Assembly (NCBI GenBank): GCA_003246805.1
Contig: QKDG01000095.1
Location: forward strand, 1 to 16,805
Length of the DNA: 16,805 bases
Reading direction: 5' to 3'
DNA from: Clostridia bacterium
GTDB lineage: Bacteria; Bacillota; Clostridia; Oscillospirales; Ruminococcaceae
Shown piece after piece: positions 1 through 7,146 of the stretch. The first letter of the stretch is position 1. Every line of letters begins with the position of its first letter. The notes under the pieces are model-generated. The model was given only the letters and a program-made list of their open reading frames with translations. It had not been told where the DNA came from and searched no databases. The position numbers and the translations under genes were made by a program.

Positions 1-58
1 CAAAAATAGCGTTTTTGCAATTTCCAAAGATTAATTATGCAAAAATCTTTAAAAAGTG

Positions 59-87
59 TTGACAAAACGAAATAAAAGTGCTATATT
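59..87 (+). promoter_or_regulatory. Sigma-A promoter of the mpsC-like gene
   Basis: A perfect -35 box TTGACA (59-64) is followed after 17 bases by TATATT (82-87). The predicted start of transcription lies just before the ribosome binding site AAGGCGGTG, which precedes the ATG at 114. Just upstream, AAAGATT (26-32) and AATCTTT (44-50) form a 7-bp inverted repeat that could be an operator, but nothing confirms this. Confidence 0.75.
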
Positions 88-113
88 ATGAATTAAGGTA
101 AGGCGGTGAATTC

Positions 114-476
114 ATGACGAAGGGGCAGATTGAAGCAAAAATCAGTGAGGCTATAAGCAAATTTGAGATTGAGTATATGGGGAGAGGGCCAAAAACCATC
201 CGTACATATATAATTAACGATATGATTATTGTCAGGCTTTCTGGCTTGCTCAGCCCTTCTGAACAAAAGCTCACCGAAAATCCACAGGGAGTAGAATTAA
301 TTAAAAAGGTTCGCGCCACACTTTTTGAAGGTGGGAGAGGATATATGGAGACATTGATTAAAGATGTAATTGATGTAGACATAATCAGCACTCATTCTGA
401 TATCAGCACAACGACAGGGGAGCGGGTTATAATTATTTCTGTCAGCAATAATATTGAAGATTTGATTACAAAATAA
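114..476 (+). CDS. MpsC/DUF2294 family protein
   Basis: A 120-residue soluble protein without signal peptide or membrane segment. The N-terminal pattern TKGQIEAKISEAISKFE followed by EYMGRGP and a TYIINDMIIVRLSG strand is the hallmark of the DUF2294 family, named MpsC in Pfam after the staphylococcal membrane-potential-generating system. The length is normal for the family and the protein looks complete. The start is fixed by AAGGCGGTG about five bases upstream. The usual partners MpsA (NuoL-like) and MpsB (DUF2309) are not in this window, and the gene stands alone between its own promoter and a strong terminator. Solitary DUF2294 genes are common in Firmicutes, so a role in sodium or bicarbonate transport should not be assumed. 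The family call is secure; the biochemical role is unknown. Confidence 0.85.
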   Translation: MTKGQIEAKISEAISKFEIEYMGRGPKTIRTYIINDMIIVRLSGLLSPSEQKLTENPQGVELIKKVRATLFEGGRGYMETLIKDVIDVDIISTHSDISTTTGERVIIISVSNNIEDLITK

Positions 477-520
477 TAAATACGGAAGACGAGGCAAAAT
501 AGCTAAGCTAAGTTGCAAGT

Positions 521-565
521 AAGCCGGTATCCAAGGATATTATCCGAGGGTATCGGCTTTTTATA
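521..565 (+). terminator. Hairpin terminator after the mpsC-like gene
   Basis: AAGCCGGTATCC (521-532) pairs with GGGTATCGGCTT (548-559) in a 12-bp stem with two G-T wobbles. The 15-base loop holds a smaller GGAT/ATCC hairpin. The stem runs into TTTTT (558-562). This fits a Rho-independent terminator 45 bases after the mpsC stop. The preceding stretch (481-520) contains the direct repeat AGCTAAGCTAAG and GCAA/TTGC ends that could pair, so an attenuator for the next gene is possible. I recognise no known riboswitch class. Confidence 0.75.
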
Positions 566-576
566 TATATTTTATA

Positions 577-596
577 CTATTTTATGTATAAAATAG
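577..596. repeat. Inverted repeat in the DUF4914 upstream region
   Basis: CTATTTTA (577-584) and TAAAATAG (589-596) form a perfect 8-bp inverted repeat around TGTA. It sits between the upstream terminator and the DUF4914 ribosome binding site, so it could be an operator. I found no convincing -35/-10 pair between 565 and 650, so the promoter of the DUF4914 unit is not assigned. Confidence 0.35.
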
Positions 597-664
597 CATG
601 GGTAAAACAAATATTACTTTTGTAAAATCAGATAATATTTAAAATATTTTAAGGAGAGGTTTTT

Positions 665-2539
665 ATGCAGCAGTTTATCAACAGGTTTAGTGTGCCGGAA
701 TATATCAGCGATATTTTAAAGAATGCAAAGGGCTTGATATTTCCAAAATCAAGGGAGGAACTGGTTTCGCTTGCAACAGGCAATAATCAGAGTGTTTTTG
801 ATGTTGAGTATGATACAAAAGGCTTTGGTTCAATTAAGGAAGCAACAGTAACAAGGTGCAAAAACGGCGCAGTTGTGAATTATCCCGAAGATTATATGAG
901 AAGACGTGACCCCGATTGCCTGTTGGTTGCCGATAAAAATGATACCGACAAACCAAAATATGACGATATATACAATGAGGATTTTGAACCTCTCAGAACA
1001 GCGACATTTGACTGGCTCAAAGAGCAAAAGCTAATTCTTCTTCCTTTTATGGCAGGGGGAAAGGAATACGGCTATGAGGCTCTGCTAATTGCACCAGAAA
1101 ATGCAGGCTTTTTTGCTTGCGGGCTTGCAGATTTACAAGGCTTTTTAAGTATTGATGAGGTGTCTGAGGGGTTCTGCCCAAAGGCTGTAATATTCCTGGC
1201 ACCTCCGTTTAGGCACACTCATTTTAACGGAAAGCAGATTGTAATTCACAACAGGCTTGAAAATATTCACGAGCTATATTCATACAATCTTTATCCGGGC
1301 CCAAGTGCAAAAAAAGGAATTTACGGCGTCCTTTTGAATATTGGTGAAGGTGAGGGCTGGATTACTGTTCATGCCTCAACAGTTAAGGTTATTACTCCTT
1401 ATGACAATGAAATCGTAATTATGCATGAGGGTGCATCAGGCGGCGGAAAGAGCGAAATGCTTGAAAGTATCCACAAGGAGATGGACGGACGAATTCTGTT
1501 GGCACAAAATACTGTAACAGGCGAAAAGAACTATATTGAGCTTATAGAAAGCTGTGAGCTTAAACCAGTAACAGATGATATGGCGCTTTGTCATCCTAAA
1601 ATGCAAAATGACAGCAAAAAGCTTGTAGTTAAGGATGCAGAGCAGGGATGGTTTTTAAGGCTTGACCATATAAAATCCTATGGTACTACACCCCAGCATG
1701 AGAAAATATTCACACAGCCACCTGAGCCACTTGTGTTTTTGAATATTGAGGGTGTTCCAGGTGCAACCTGCCTTGTGTGGGAGCACACAAAGGATTCCGA
1801 CGGCACACCATGCCCGAACCCAAGGGTAATATTACCACGCAGATTAGTGCCGAATGTAATAGACGAGCCAGTTGAAATTGATGTAAGAAGCTTTGGCGTT
1901 AGAACTCCTCCGTGCACAAAAGAAAATCCGACATACGGAATTTTTGGGATGTTCCATATTCTCCCCCCAGCTCTTGCTTGGCTGTGGCGACTTGTAGCAC
2001 CAAGAGGCTTTAACAACCCGAGTATTACTGCATCATCAGAGATGACAAGTGAGGGAGTAGGTTCTTACTGGCCTTTTGCAACAGGAAAAATGATAGAGCA
2101 AGCAAATCTTTTGTTAAAGCAAATAGTTGTATCATCAAATACGAGATATGTTCTTATACCAAATCAGCACATCGGAGCATATAAGGTTGGCTTTATGCCA
2201 CAATGGATAGCAAGAGAATATATCGCAAGGAGAGGAAGCGCTAAATTCAAGCCTGAGCATCTTGTTGAAAGCCGTTGTTCACTGTTGGGTTATTCGCTTG
2301 ATTCGTTAAAAGTAGACGGTCAGTATATCAGAAAAGCATTTTTAAGGCCAGAAAAGCAATCAGAAATCGGAACAGAGGGATATGACAAAGGTGCAGAAAT
2401 CTTAAAGGACTTCTTTAAAAAGGAAGTTTCCAAGTTCAACACACCAGACCTTGACCCTCTCGGAAGAAAAATAATTGAGTTGTTCTTGAAGGATTCCTCA
2501 GTAGCAGAGTATTCAGAGCTCATCCCAATGAAATTTTAA
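665..2539 (+). CDS. DUF4914 family P-loop protein, PEP carboxykinase-like
   Basis: A 624-residue cytoplasmic protein that I place in DUF4914, a family without known function. The N-terminal ~235 residues resemble nothing I recognise. The rest carries a Walker-A-like loop GASGGGKSE (256-264), close to the HPr kinase form GDSGIGKSE and the PEPCK form GLSGTGKT. An acidic pair D304-D305 could be the second metal/nucleotide motif. PRVILPRR and then FGVRTPP (410-416) recall the PEPCK stretch that ends in FGVLPPVS. After this, YGIFGMFHILPPALAW followed by APRGFNNPS lies where PEPCK has its YHFLSGF...ERGITEPTP segment. The order of motifs supports a PEPCK/HPr-kinase fold by inference; substrate residues cannot be assigned. 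The start follows AAGGAGAGG (651-659). The stop is 11 bases before the next gene, so the two are probably co-transcribed and translationally coupled. Confidence 0.7.
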   Translation: MQQFINRFSVPEYISDILKNAKGLIFPKSREELVSLATGNNQSVFDVEYDTKGFGSIKEATVTRCKNGAVVNYPEDYMRRRDPDCLLVADKNDTDKPKYDDIYNEDFEPLRTATFDWLKEQKLILLPFMAGGKEYGYEALLIAPENAGFFACGLADLQGFLSIDEVSEGFCPKAVIFLAPPFRHTHFNGKQIVIHNRLENIHELYSYNLYPGPSAKKGIYGVLLNIGEGEGWITVHASTVKVITPYDNEIVIMHEGASGGGKSEMLESIHKEMDGRILLAQNTVTGEKNYIELIESCELKPVTDDMALCHPKMQNDSKKLVVKDAEQGWFLRLDHIKSYGTTPQHEKIFTQPPEPLVFLNIEGVPGATCLVWEHTKDSDGTPCPNPRVILPRRLVPNVIDEPVEIDVRSFGVRTPPCTKENPTYGIFGMFHILPPALAWLWRLVAPRGFNNPSITASSEMTSEGVGSYWPFATGKMIEQANLLLKQIVVSSNTRYVLIPNQHIGAYKVGFMPQWIAREYIARRGSAKFKPEHLVESRCSLLGYSLDSLKVDGQYIRKAFLRPEKQSEIGTEGYDKGAEILKDFFKKEVSKFNTPDLDPLGRKIIELFLKDSSVAEYSELIPMKF

Positions 2540-2550
2540 GGAAAGATTAA

Positions 2551-3777
2551 ATGATAATAAACAAAAAAGACAGCATAAAATTCAACTTATTGGACTTTAT
2601 CCCTGCCTTATCCGGGTTGATAGGAAAAATTGCGCTCGTATCCTCATTTGCTTATATGTGGGCGATTCAGCTTGATATATCATACCCGGGCTTTGTTTTT
2701 GAGAATGTAAGGCTTGAGATAATAATCGGTGGGGCAATCACGCTGATAATGGCGTTGATTTCCCACAATACATCACCACCGGGAACACTTGCTCCGCTGG
2801 TTGTTCTTATACCGTCAATGGTTAGCTTTGGTGTTCACCCTTTGATTTTGAGTATTCAGATAGGTATTTTTGGCATAATATTTGTCAAGACAAAATTGTT
2901 TCATAAAATTCTTGACCTGGCTGGGAATATCAGCAAAACAAGCCTTGCGCTTGTTTTCGGAATCTCTGGCACTATTTTCTCTTTAGAAAAGATTGCTGAT
3001 TTTTTTGGAAGCAAATTATTACCACTGATTATCCTGATATTAGTATTGGCAATTGCATTTATAGTTTTGCATATAAATAAAAAAAGCTGGCTGATAATTG
3101 TTGCGGCAACAGTTTTCTCATTTGTTATTCCTTATATTTTTGGATTTAGAGTTATAGAAACCATTGAATACGCAGCAATAAATTTCAGCCCCTCATACTG
3201 GTGGAATGATGTTTGGGGAATAGGCTTTGGGCTTGACTTTTTAACAATAATACGAACAATACCTTTTGCTTTGTTTGCAATTCTTTTGTGGGCAATGGAT
3301 ACTGTATCCGTTCTTGCAATGATTGACGAGAGCAAAGGGGAAGAAGATAAACATAACGATATTGATATTGATAAATCATTTGATGTTGTTTCAGTCAGGA
3401 ATCTTATTGGTGGTGTATGTGGTGGCTCCCAGACAAGCTCATTATGGAGAAGCTTTTTAATTCCGTTATATATGGTTAAAAGGCCTTTGCGTTTTGCAGC
3501 AATTTTGTTAGGCACTTTGTGTATAATCGCTGGCGTTACAAGTGAACCAATAAAGTATTTATCTTTTCCACCATTGATATGGACGATTTTATTGTTCGGG
3601 ATTTTCCTGCCTTTTGTTATAACGGGAATCAAAAGTGCACGGAAATTACAAAAACCTACCGATATGATATTTATTGTGGCTTTCACGATAGTTGGTGTAG
3701 CAATAAGCCCAATTATCACTTGGGTATGCTCAATAATAACAGAAAAAGCAGGTATGCTTATCAAAAAGAGAGCATAA
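2551..3777 (+). CDS. NCS2/SulP-like membrane permease (probable DUF3360)
   Basis: A 408-residue, very hydrophobic protein with roughly ten to twelve membrane segments. An early segment is followed by SHNTSPPGTLAPLVVLIPSM (about residues 72-91). The middle holds KILDLAGNISKTSLALVFGISG. Residues around 250-320 read WAMDTVSVLAMIDES, then a short acidic cytoplasmic stretch, then NLIGGVCGGSQTSS. This last arrangement is typical of the NCS2/SulP transporter fold, where a conserved Asn-Gly-rich loop follows the substrate-binding half helices. I think it belongs to DUF3360, an uncharacterised branch, but am less sure of that than of the fold. The length is near that of a single-domain permease and there is no STAS domain. 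It is the second gene of the DUF4914 unit and ends before a clear terminator. The transported solute is unknown. Confidence 0.65.
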   Translation: MIINKKDSIKFNLLDFIPALSGLIGKIALVSSFAYMWAIQLDISYPGFVFENVRLEIIIGGAITLIMALISHNTSPPGTLAPLVVLIPSMVSFGVHPLILSIQIGIFGIIFVKTKLFHKILDLAGNISKTSLALVFGISGTIFSLEKIADFFGSKLLPLIILILVLAIAFIVLHINKKSWLIIVAATVFSFVIPYIFGFRVIETIEYAAINFSPSYWWNDVWGIGFGLDFLTIIRTIPFALFAILLWAMDTVSVLAMIDESKGEEDKHNDIDIDKSFDVVSVRNLIGGVCGGSQTSSLWRSFLIPLYMVKRPLRFAAILLGTLCIIAGVTSEPIKYLSFPPLIWTILLFGIFLPFVITGIKSARKLQKPTDMIFIVAFTIVGVAISPIITWVCSIITEKAGMLIKKRA

Positions 3778-3799
3778 GAACAACAGAAAATTATTTAAT

Positions 3800-3836
3800 A
3801 AATAATCTCCGTATTAAAGCGTGAGATTATTTTTTT
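3800..3836 (+). terminator. Terminator of the DUF4914-permease unit
   Basis: AAATAATCTC (3800-3809) pairs perfectly with GAGATTATTT (3823-3832) across a 13-base loop and continues into a T run ending at 3836. It lies about 20 bases after the permease stop. The stem is AT-rich and hence weaker than the others in the window. The stretch 3840-3947 is AT-rich and I see no gene in it. Confidence 0.7.
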
Positions 3837-3947
3837 GTTATTTGTATTTGTTGCCGGATTTTTGTTTTAGTGGGGGATACACTTTGTCTTTATTGTATTT
3901 TTGTATTGATTATAAATAAATTAAAATAACAAATAAATAAAAAACTA

Positions 3948-3976
3948 TTGACTAAATACAAAACAACTGATAAAAT
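3948..3976 (+). promoter_or_regulatory. Promoter of the glutamate-synthase-like gene
   Basis: TTGACT (3948-3953) and TAAAAT (3971-3976) are separated by 17 bases. CAACTGA (3964-3970), ending right at the -10 box, is matched by the inverted copy TCAGTTG (4005-4011), and CTGATCAG (4001-4008) is itself palindromic. These may be operator half-sites or a leader hairpin. The ribosome binding site AAGGAGGG follows just before the ATG at 4039. Confidence 0.7.
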
Positions 3977-4038
3977 TTCATTAGTATTATGTTTCCATTT
4001 CTGATCAGTTGTCAGATTATTAATAAGGAGGGTTTTTT

Positions 4039-5682
4039 ATGATTCAATACCCAAAGAGCAACGATGTTCTTAACACAACAAACAGGGGGAATCCAGCAGA
4101 GTCAGGGCTTTGCACTTTATGCAGGGCTGATTGCAAGGGTAGGTGTGAAACTTGGTTATCATGCATGAAGGGGAGGAAATTACTTTATCCAAGAGATTTC
4201 GGAACAGTGACAGCAGGCAGTTCCAATACAAATCACATAGGTGTTTCCTATAATAATCTAAGGATTCAGGGATATAACTATGGTGCTAATGGTCTCGGAA
4301 ACGGACTTACAAACAGTGCTGATGACTGTATCTTCCCAAATGTATCCCTTGAGACTGAGTTTGGCAAAAATGTAAAAACAAAATCTCGTATTCCGGTTAT
4401 GACAGGGGCATTAGGCTCAACATTCATTGCACAAAAATATTGGGAGTCATTTGCTGTTGGTGCAGCAATTGTAGGATTCCCTATTGTAATTGGCGAAAAT
4501 GTTGTTGGCGTAGATAAGAATTCAATACTTAAAAACGGAAAGATAGTAAAAGCACCTGAGCTTGAAAGAAGAATTGATGTCTATTTGAGATACTATGACG
4601 GTTATGGAGCAATCATTGTTCAGATGAATGTTGAGGACACTAGAAATGGCGTAGCTGAATACCTGATTGAAAAGTATGGTGATAAAGTAATTATTGAGCT
4701 TAAATGGGGACAAGGTGCAAAAGATATCGGCGGTGAGATTCAGGTTACTAGCCTTGAGTATGCAGCGTTTTTAAAAGAAAGAGGATATATAGTTGACCCT
4801 GACCCAACTAAGCCTGAAGTTCAGGAAGCCTTTAAGAGTGGTGCAATTAAATCCTTTGCTCGTCACAGCAGATTAGGCTATACTGATTTGAACAACTACT
4901 ATGAAGTTCACAAGAGCTTTATGGACTCAATTGATTATCTCAGAAAGCTAGGATACAAGAGAATCACATTGAAAACAGGTTCTTATGGGATGGAAGCACT
5001 TGCTATGGCTATTAAGTTTGCAACAGAAGCAAAGCTTGATTTGTTGACAATCGATGGCTCAGGTGGAGGAACAGGTATGAGCCCATGGAACATGATGGAA
5101 TCCTGGGGTGTACCATCAATAAATTTACATGCTAAAGCATACGAATATGCACAAATACTTGCTGCAAATGGTGAAGAAGTTGTAGATATGGCATTTGCTG
5201 GGGGGCTTGCAAGAGAAGACCACATTTTTAAAGCACTTGCACTTGGTGCGCCTTTTACAAAGCTTGTATGTATGGGACGAGCTCTTATGATTCCGGGCTT
5301 CCTCGGTGCTAATATAGAAGGAGCTATTTATCCTGACAGAAGAGAAAGACTGAATGGAAACTGGGACAGTATTCCAAAGAATATAGCTGATGAATTCGGA
5401 ATAGTTCCTGAAGAAATATTTGCAGGCTATTTTGATGTGCAGAACAAAATCGGAAAAGATGAAATGAAGAATATCCCATTTGGTGCAATAGCCGTGTGGA
5501 CACTTGCAGATAAGCTTGGTGCAGGGCTTCAGCAGCTAATGGCGGGTGCCAGAAAATTCAAGATTTCAGAAATTTCGAGGAACGATTTGTTTGCTGCAAA
5601 CAGAGATACTGAAAAAGAAACTAACATCAAATTTATTACAGATGTCGGAGATGAAACAGCAAAAAGAATCCTTAGTTTATAG
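4039..5682 (+). CDS. Glutamate-synthase-like FMN domain protein with N-terminal Cys cluster
   Basis: A 547-residue cytoplasmic protein matching the FMN/Fe-S central domain of the glutamate synthase large subunit (GltB family), in the stand-alone form common in clostridia and archaea. Visible signatures are the glycine-rich phosphate-binding loop DGSGGGTGMSP (339-349), the second loop AFAGGLARED (385-394) and the helix LGAGLQQLMAGARKF near the C-terminus. The N-terminus has five cysteines (C25, C28, C32, C36, C42; spacing CX2CX3CX3CX5C), likely an iron-sulfur site or metal ligand. There is no glutaminase domain and no GltD-type NAD(P)H subunit beside it, so partner and electron donor must be elsewhere and the real substrate may not be 2-oxoglutarate/glutamine. 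The gene has its own promoter and terminator. The start is preceded by AAGGAGGG. Family call firm, reaction uncertain. Confidence 0.8.
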   Translation: MIQYPKSNDVLNTTNRGNPAESGLCTLCRADCKGRCETWLSCMKGRKLLYPRDFGTVTAGSSNTNHIGVSYNNLRIQGYNYGANGLGNGLTNSADDCIFPNVSLETEFGKNVKTKSRIPVMTGALGSTFIAQKYWESFAVGAAIVGFPIVIGENVVGVDKNSILKNGKIVKAPELERRIDVYLRYYDGYGAIIVQMNVEDTRNGVAEYLIEKYGDKVIIELKWGQGAKDIGGEIQVTSLEYAAFLKERGYIVDPDPTKPEVQEAFKSGAIKSFARHSRLGYTDLNNYYEVHKSFMDSIDYLRKLGYKRITLKTGSYGMEALAMAIKFATEAKLDLLTIDGSGGGTGMSPWNMMESWGVPSINLHAKAYEYAQILAANGEEVVDMAFAGGLAREDHIFKALALGAPFTKLVCMGRALMIPGFLGANIEGAIYPDRRERLNGNWDSIPKNIADEFGIVPEEIFAGYFDVQNKIGKDEMKNIPFGAIAVWTLADKLGAGLQQLMAGARKFKISEISRNDLFAANRDTEKETNIKFITDVGDETAKRILSL

Positions 5683-5697
5683 AAATTTTTAATTTAT

Positions 5698-5728
5698 AAA
5701 GCCCCACTTTTTTTCGAAGTGGGGCTTT
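5698..5728 (+). terminator. Terminator of the glutamate-synthase-like gene
   Basis: AAAGCCCCACTT (5698-5709) pairs perfectly with AAGTGGGGCTTT (5717-5728), a 12-bp stem with a 7-base loop, 15 bases after the stop codon. The T run is short (inside the stem), but the GC-rich core is strong. Confidence 0.8.
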
Positions 5729-5816
5729 CAGCATATTCAGATTTTTTAACAGTTGTTTTTATTTTGATGGTGTATTACAGCATTGGAAAATAAATGGGCA
5801 AAAAACATTGCATTCA

Positions 5817-5845
5817 TTGCAATAGTATATAAAATATAGTATAAT
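5817..5845 (+). promoter_or_regulatory. Promoter of the ydjI-like operon
   Basis: TTGCAA (5817-5822) and a perfect TATAAT (5840-5845) are spaced by 17 bases. The same pair of boxes at the same spacing drives apgM on the other strand. The ribosome binding site AGGAGG (5863-5868) lies six bases before the ATG at 5875. Confidence 0.75.
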
Positions 5846-5874
5846 TATTCTATAAATATTTTAGGAGGAAAGTT

Positions 5875-7128
5875 ATGGGTATTATCAAAGCAGTGGTTGG
5901 TGCAATTGGTGGGGGATTAGCTGATTCCTGGTTAGAGGTCATTCAGTCTGGTGAGATGAGCGACACAACCGTCATGGCAGCAGGCGTAAAAGTAAGGCCA
6001 AACGATAAACGTTCAAGCAATACAAAGGGTACAGATTATACAATTTCAAATGGTTCTATTATACAGGTCGGCCCGAATCAGATGATGATTTTGGTTGAGG
6101 GCGGGAAAATTGTTGACTATTCAGCAGAACCGGGTTATTATAAGGTCGAAAATTCAGGCATGCCTTCAATGTTCAACGGTCAGCTTGGTGAATCAATTAA
6201 AGAGACATTCAGCAGGATTAAATATGGTGGAACACCATCATCTTCACAAAGGGCTTATTTTATCAACTTGCAGGAAATTAAGGGAATTAAGTTCGGAACA
6301 AGAAATGCAGTAAATTACTTTGATAACTTCTATAATGCTGAGCTTTTTTTAAGGGCACATGGTACATACTCAATAAAAATTACCGACCCTTTAAAGTTCT
6401 TTGCTGAGGCTATCCCAAGAAACGCCGAGAGTGTTGACATAAACGATATCAACGAGCAATATCTTGCCGAATATTTAAATGCATTGCAAGCGGCAATCAA
6501 TCAGATGTCAGTTGACGGTATCCGTATCTCAACACTTCCATCAAAAAGCGTTGAACTATCACGTTATATGGCAACTGCACTTGATAAAGAGTGGAGCGAC
6601 CTTCGCGGAATGGAAGTGTGCTCTGTCGGAATTGCAAGCATCTCCTATGATGAGGAATCAGCAAAGCTTATAAATATGAGAAACAAGGGTGCTATGCTTT
6701 CTGATGCTACAATACGCGAAGGCTTTGTTCAGGGTTCAATAGCATCTGGTATTGAAGCTGCTGGCTCCAATACATCTGGTGCTGCTCAGGCATTTATGGG
6801 AATGGGTATGGGCATGCAGGGTGCCGGTAGCTTTATGGGTGCAGCATCTGCAACAAATTCAGCACAAATGCAGCAGCAAAAGCAACAGCAGGAGTCACAG
6901 AACGGCTGGAAATGTGAATGCGGAAAAGTCAATACAGGGAAGTTCTGTGCAGAATGTGGTAAGCCAAAGCCTGAGCAGAGTAGCTGGAAATGCGAGTGCG
7001 GGCAAGAAAACACAGGCAAATTCTGTGCAGAATGTGGAAAGCCAAACCCAAATCAAAGCTGGAAATGTGAATGCGGAGAAGAAAACAAGGGTAAATTCTG
7101 TTCTGCTTGCGGAAAACCAAGACCATAA
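5875..7128 (+). CDS. ydjI: SPFH-domain protein with three C-terminal zinc ribbons (YdjI-like)
   Basis: A 417-residue protein of the YdjI type. The N-terminus MGIIKAVVGAIGGGLADSW is characteristic. An SPFH (stomatin/prohibitin-like) domain covers about residues 20-270 and includes NGSIIQVGPNQMMILVEGG and the LRAHGTYSIKITDP strand pair. A flexible Gly-Met-Gln-rich linker (about 290-342) follows, rich in GMG and QQ. The tail has three zinc ribbons of the form WKCECGxxNxGKFCxxCGKP at 345, 371 and 396; one or two would be more usual. In Bacillus subtilis, YdjI joins PspA (YdjF) and membrane proteins YdjG and YdjH in a membrane-stress complex. Here it is first in the operon and no pspA is nearby. 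Eighteen bases separate it from the next gene. A role at the membrane is inferred from the family. Confidence 0.85.
   Translation: MGIIKAVVGAIGGGLADSWLEVIQSGEMSDTTVMAAGVKVRPNDKRSSNTKGTDYTISNGSIIQVGPNQMMILVEGGKIVDYSAEPGYYKVENSGMPSMFNGQLGESIKETFSRIKYGGTPSSSQRAYFINLQEIKGIKFGTRNAVNYFDNFYNAELFLRAHGTYSIKITDPLKFFAEAIPRNAESVDINDINEQYLAEYLNALQAAINQMSVDGIRISTLPSKSVELSRYMATALDKEWSDLRGMEVCSVGIASISYDEESAKLINMRNKGAMLSDATIREGFVQGSIASGIEAAGSNTSGAAQAFMGMGMGMQGAGSFMGAASATNSAQMQQQKQQQESQNGWKCECGKVNTGKFCAECGKPKPEQSSWKCECGQENTGKFCAECGKPNPNQSWKCECGEENKGKFCSACGKPRP
6907..7125 (+). repeat. Three tandem zinc-ribbon units inside ydjI
   Basis: The 3' end of the gene consists of three imperfect repeats of about 75-78 bases, beginning at the Trp codons of residues 345, 371 and 396. 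Units 1 and 2 share NTGKFCAECGKP; unit 3 has diverged to NKGKFCSACGKP. Each unit keeps the four cysteines CxC...CxxC, so all three could bind zinc. The similarity points to local duplication. Confidence 0.85.
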
Positions 7129-7146
7129 TTTTAGAGGAGGTAGCAG

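Noticed and set aside
1..17. CAAAAA/TTTTTG hairpin at the window edge as a terminator of a preceding gene
   Set aside because: The stem is nearly all A-T with the T run inside it, and the upstream gene is not visible.
481..562. Known riboswitch upstream of DUF4914
   Set aside because: I could not match conserved bases of any riboswitch class I know; kept as a terminator or possible attenuator.
3132..3764. 210-codon open frame on the minus strand inside the permease gene
   Set aside because: It lies wholly within a well-supported membrane protein gene, has no ribosome binding site and shows no family resemblance; it is a shadow of the plus-strand coding sequence.
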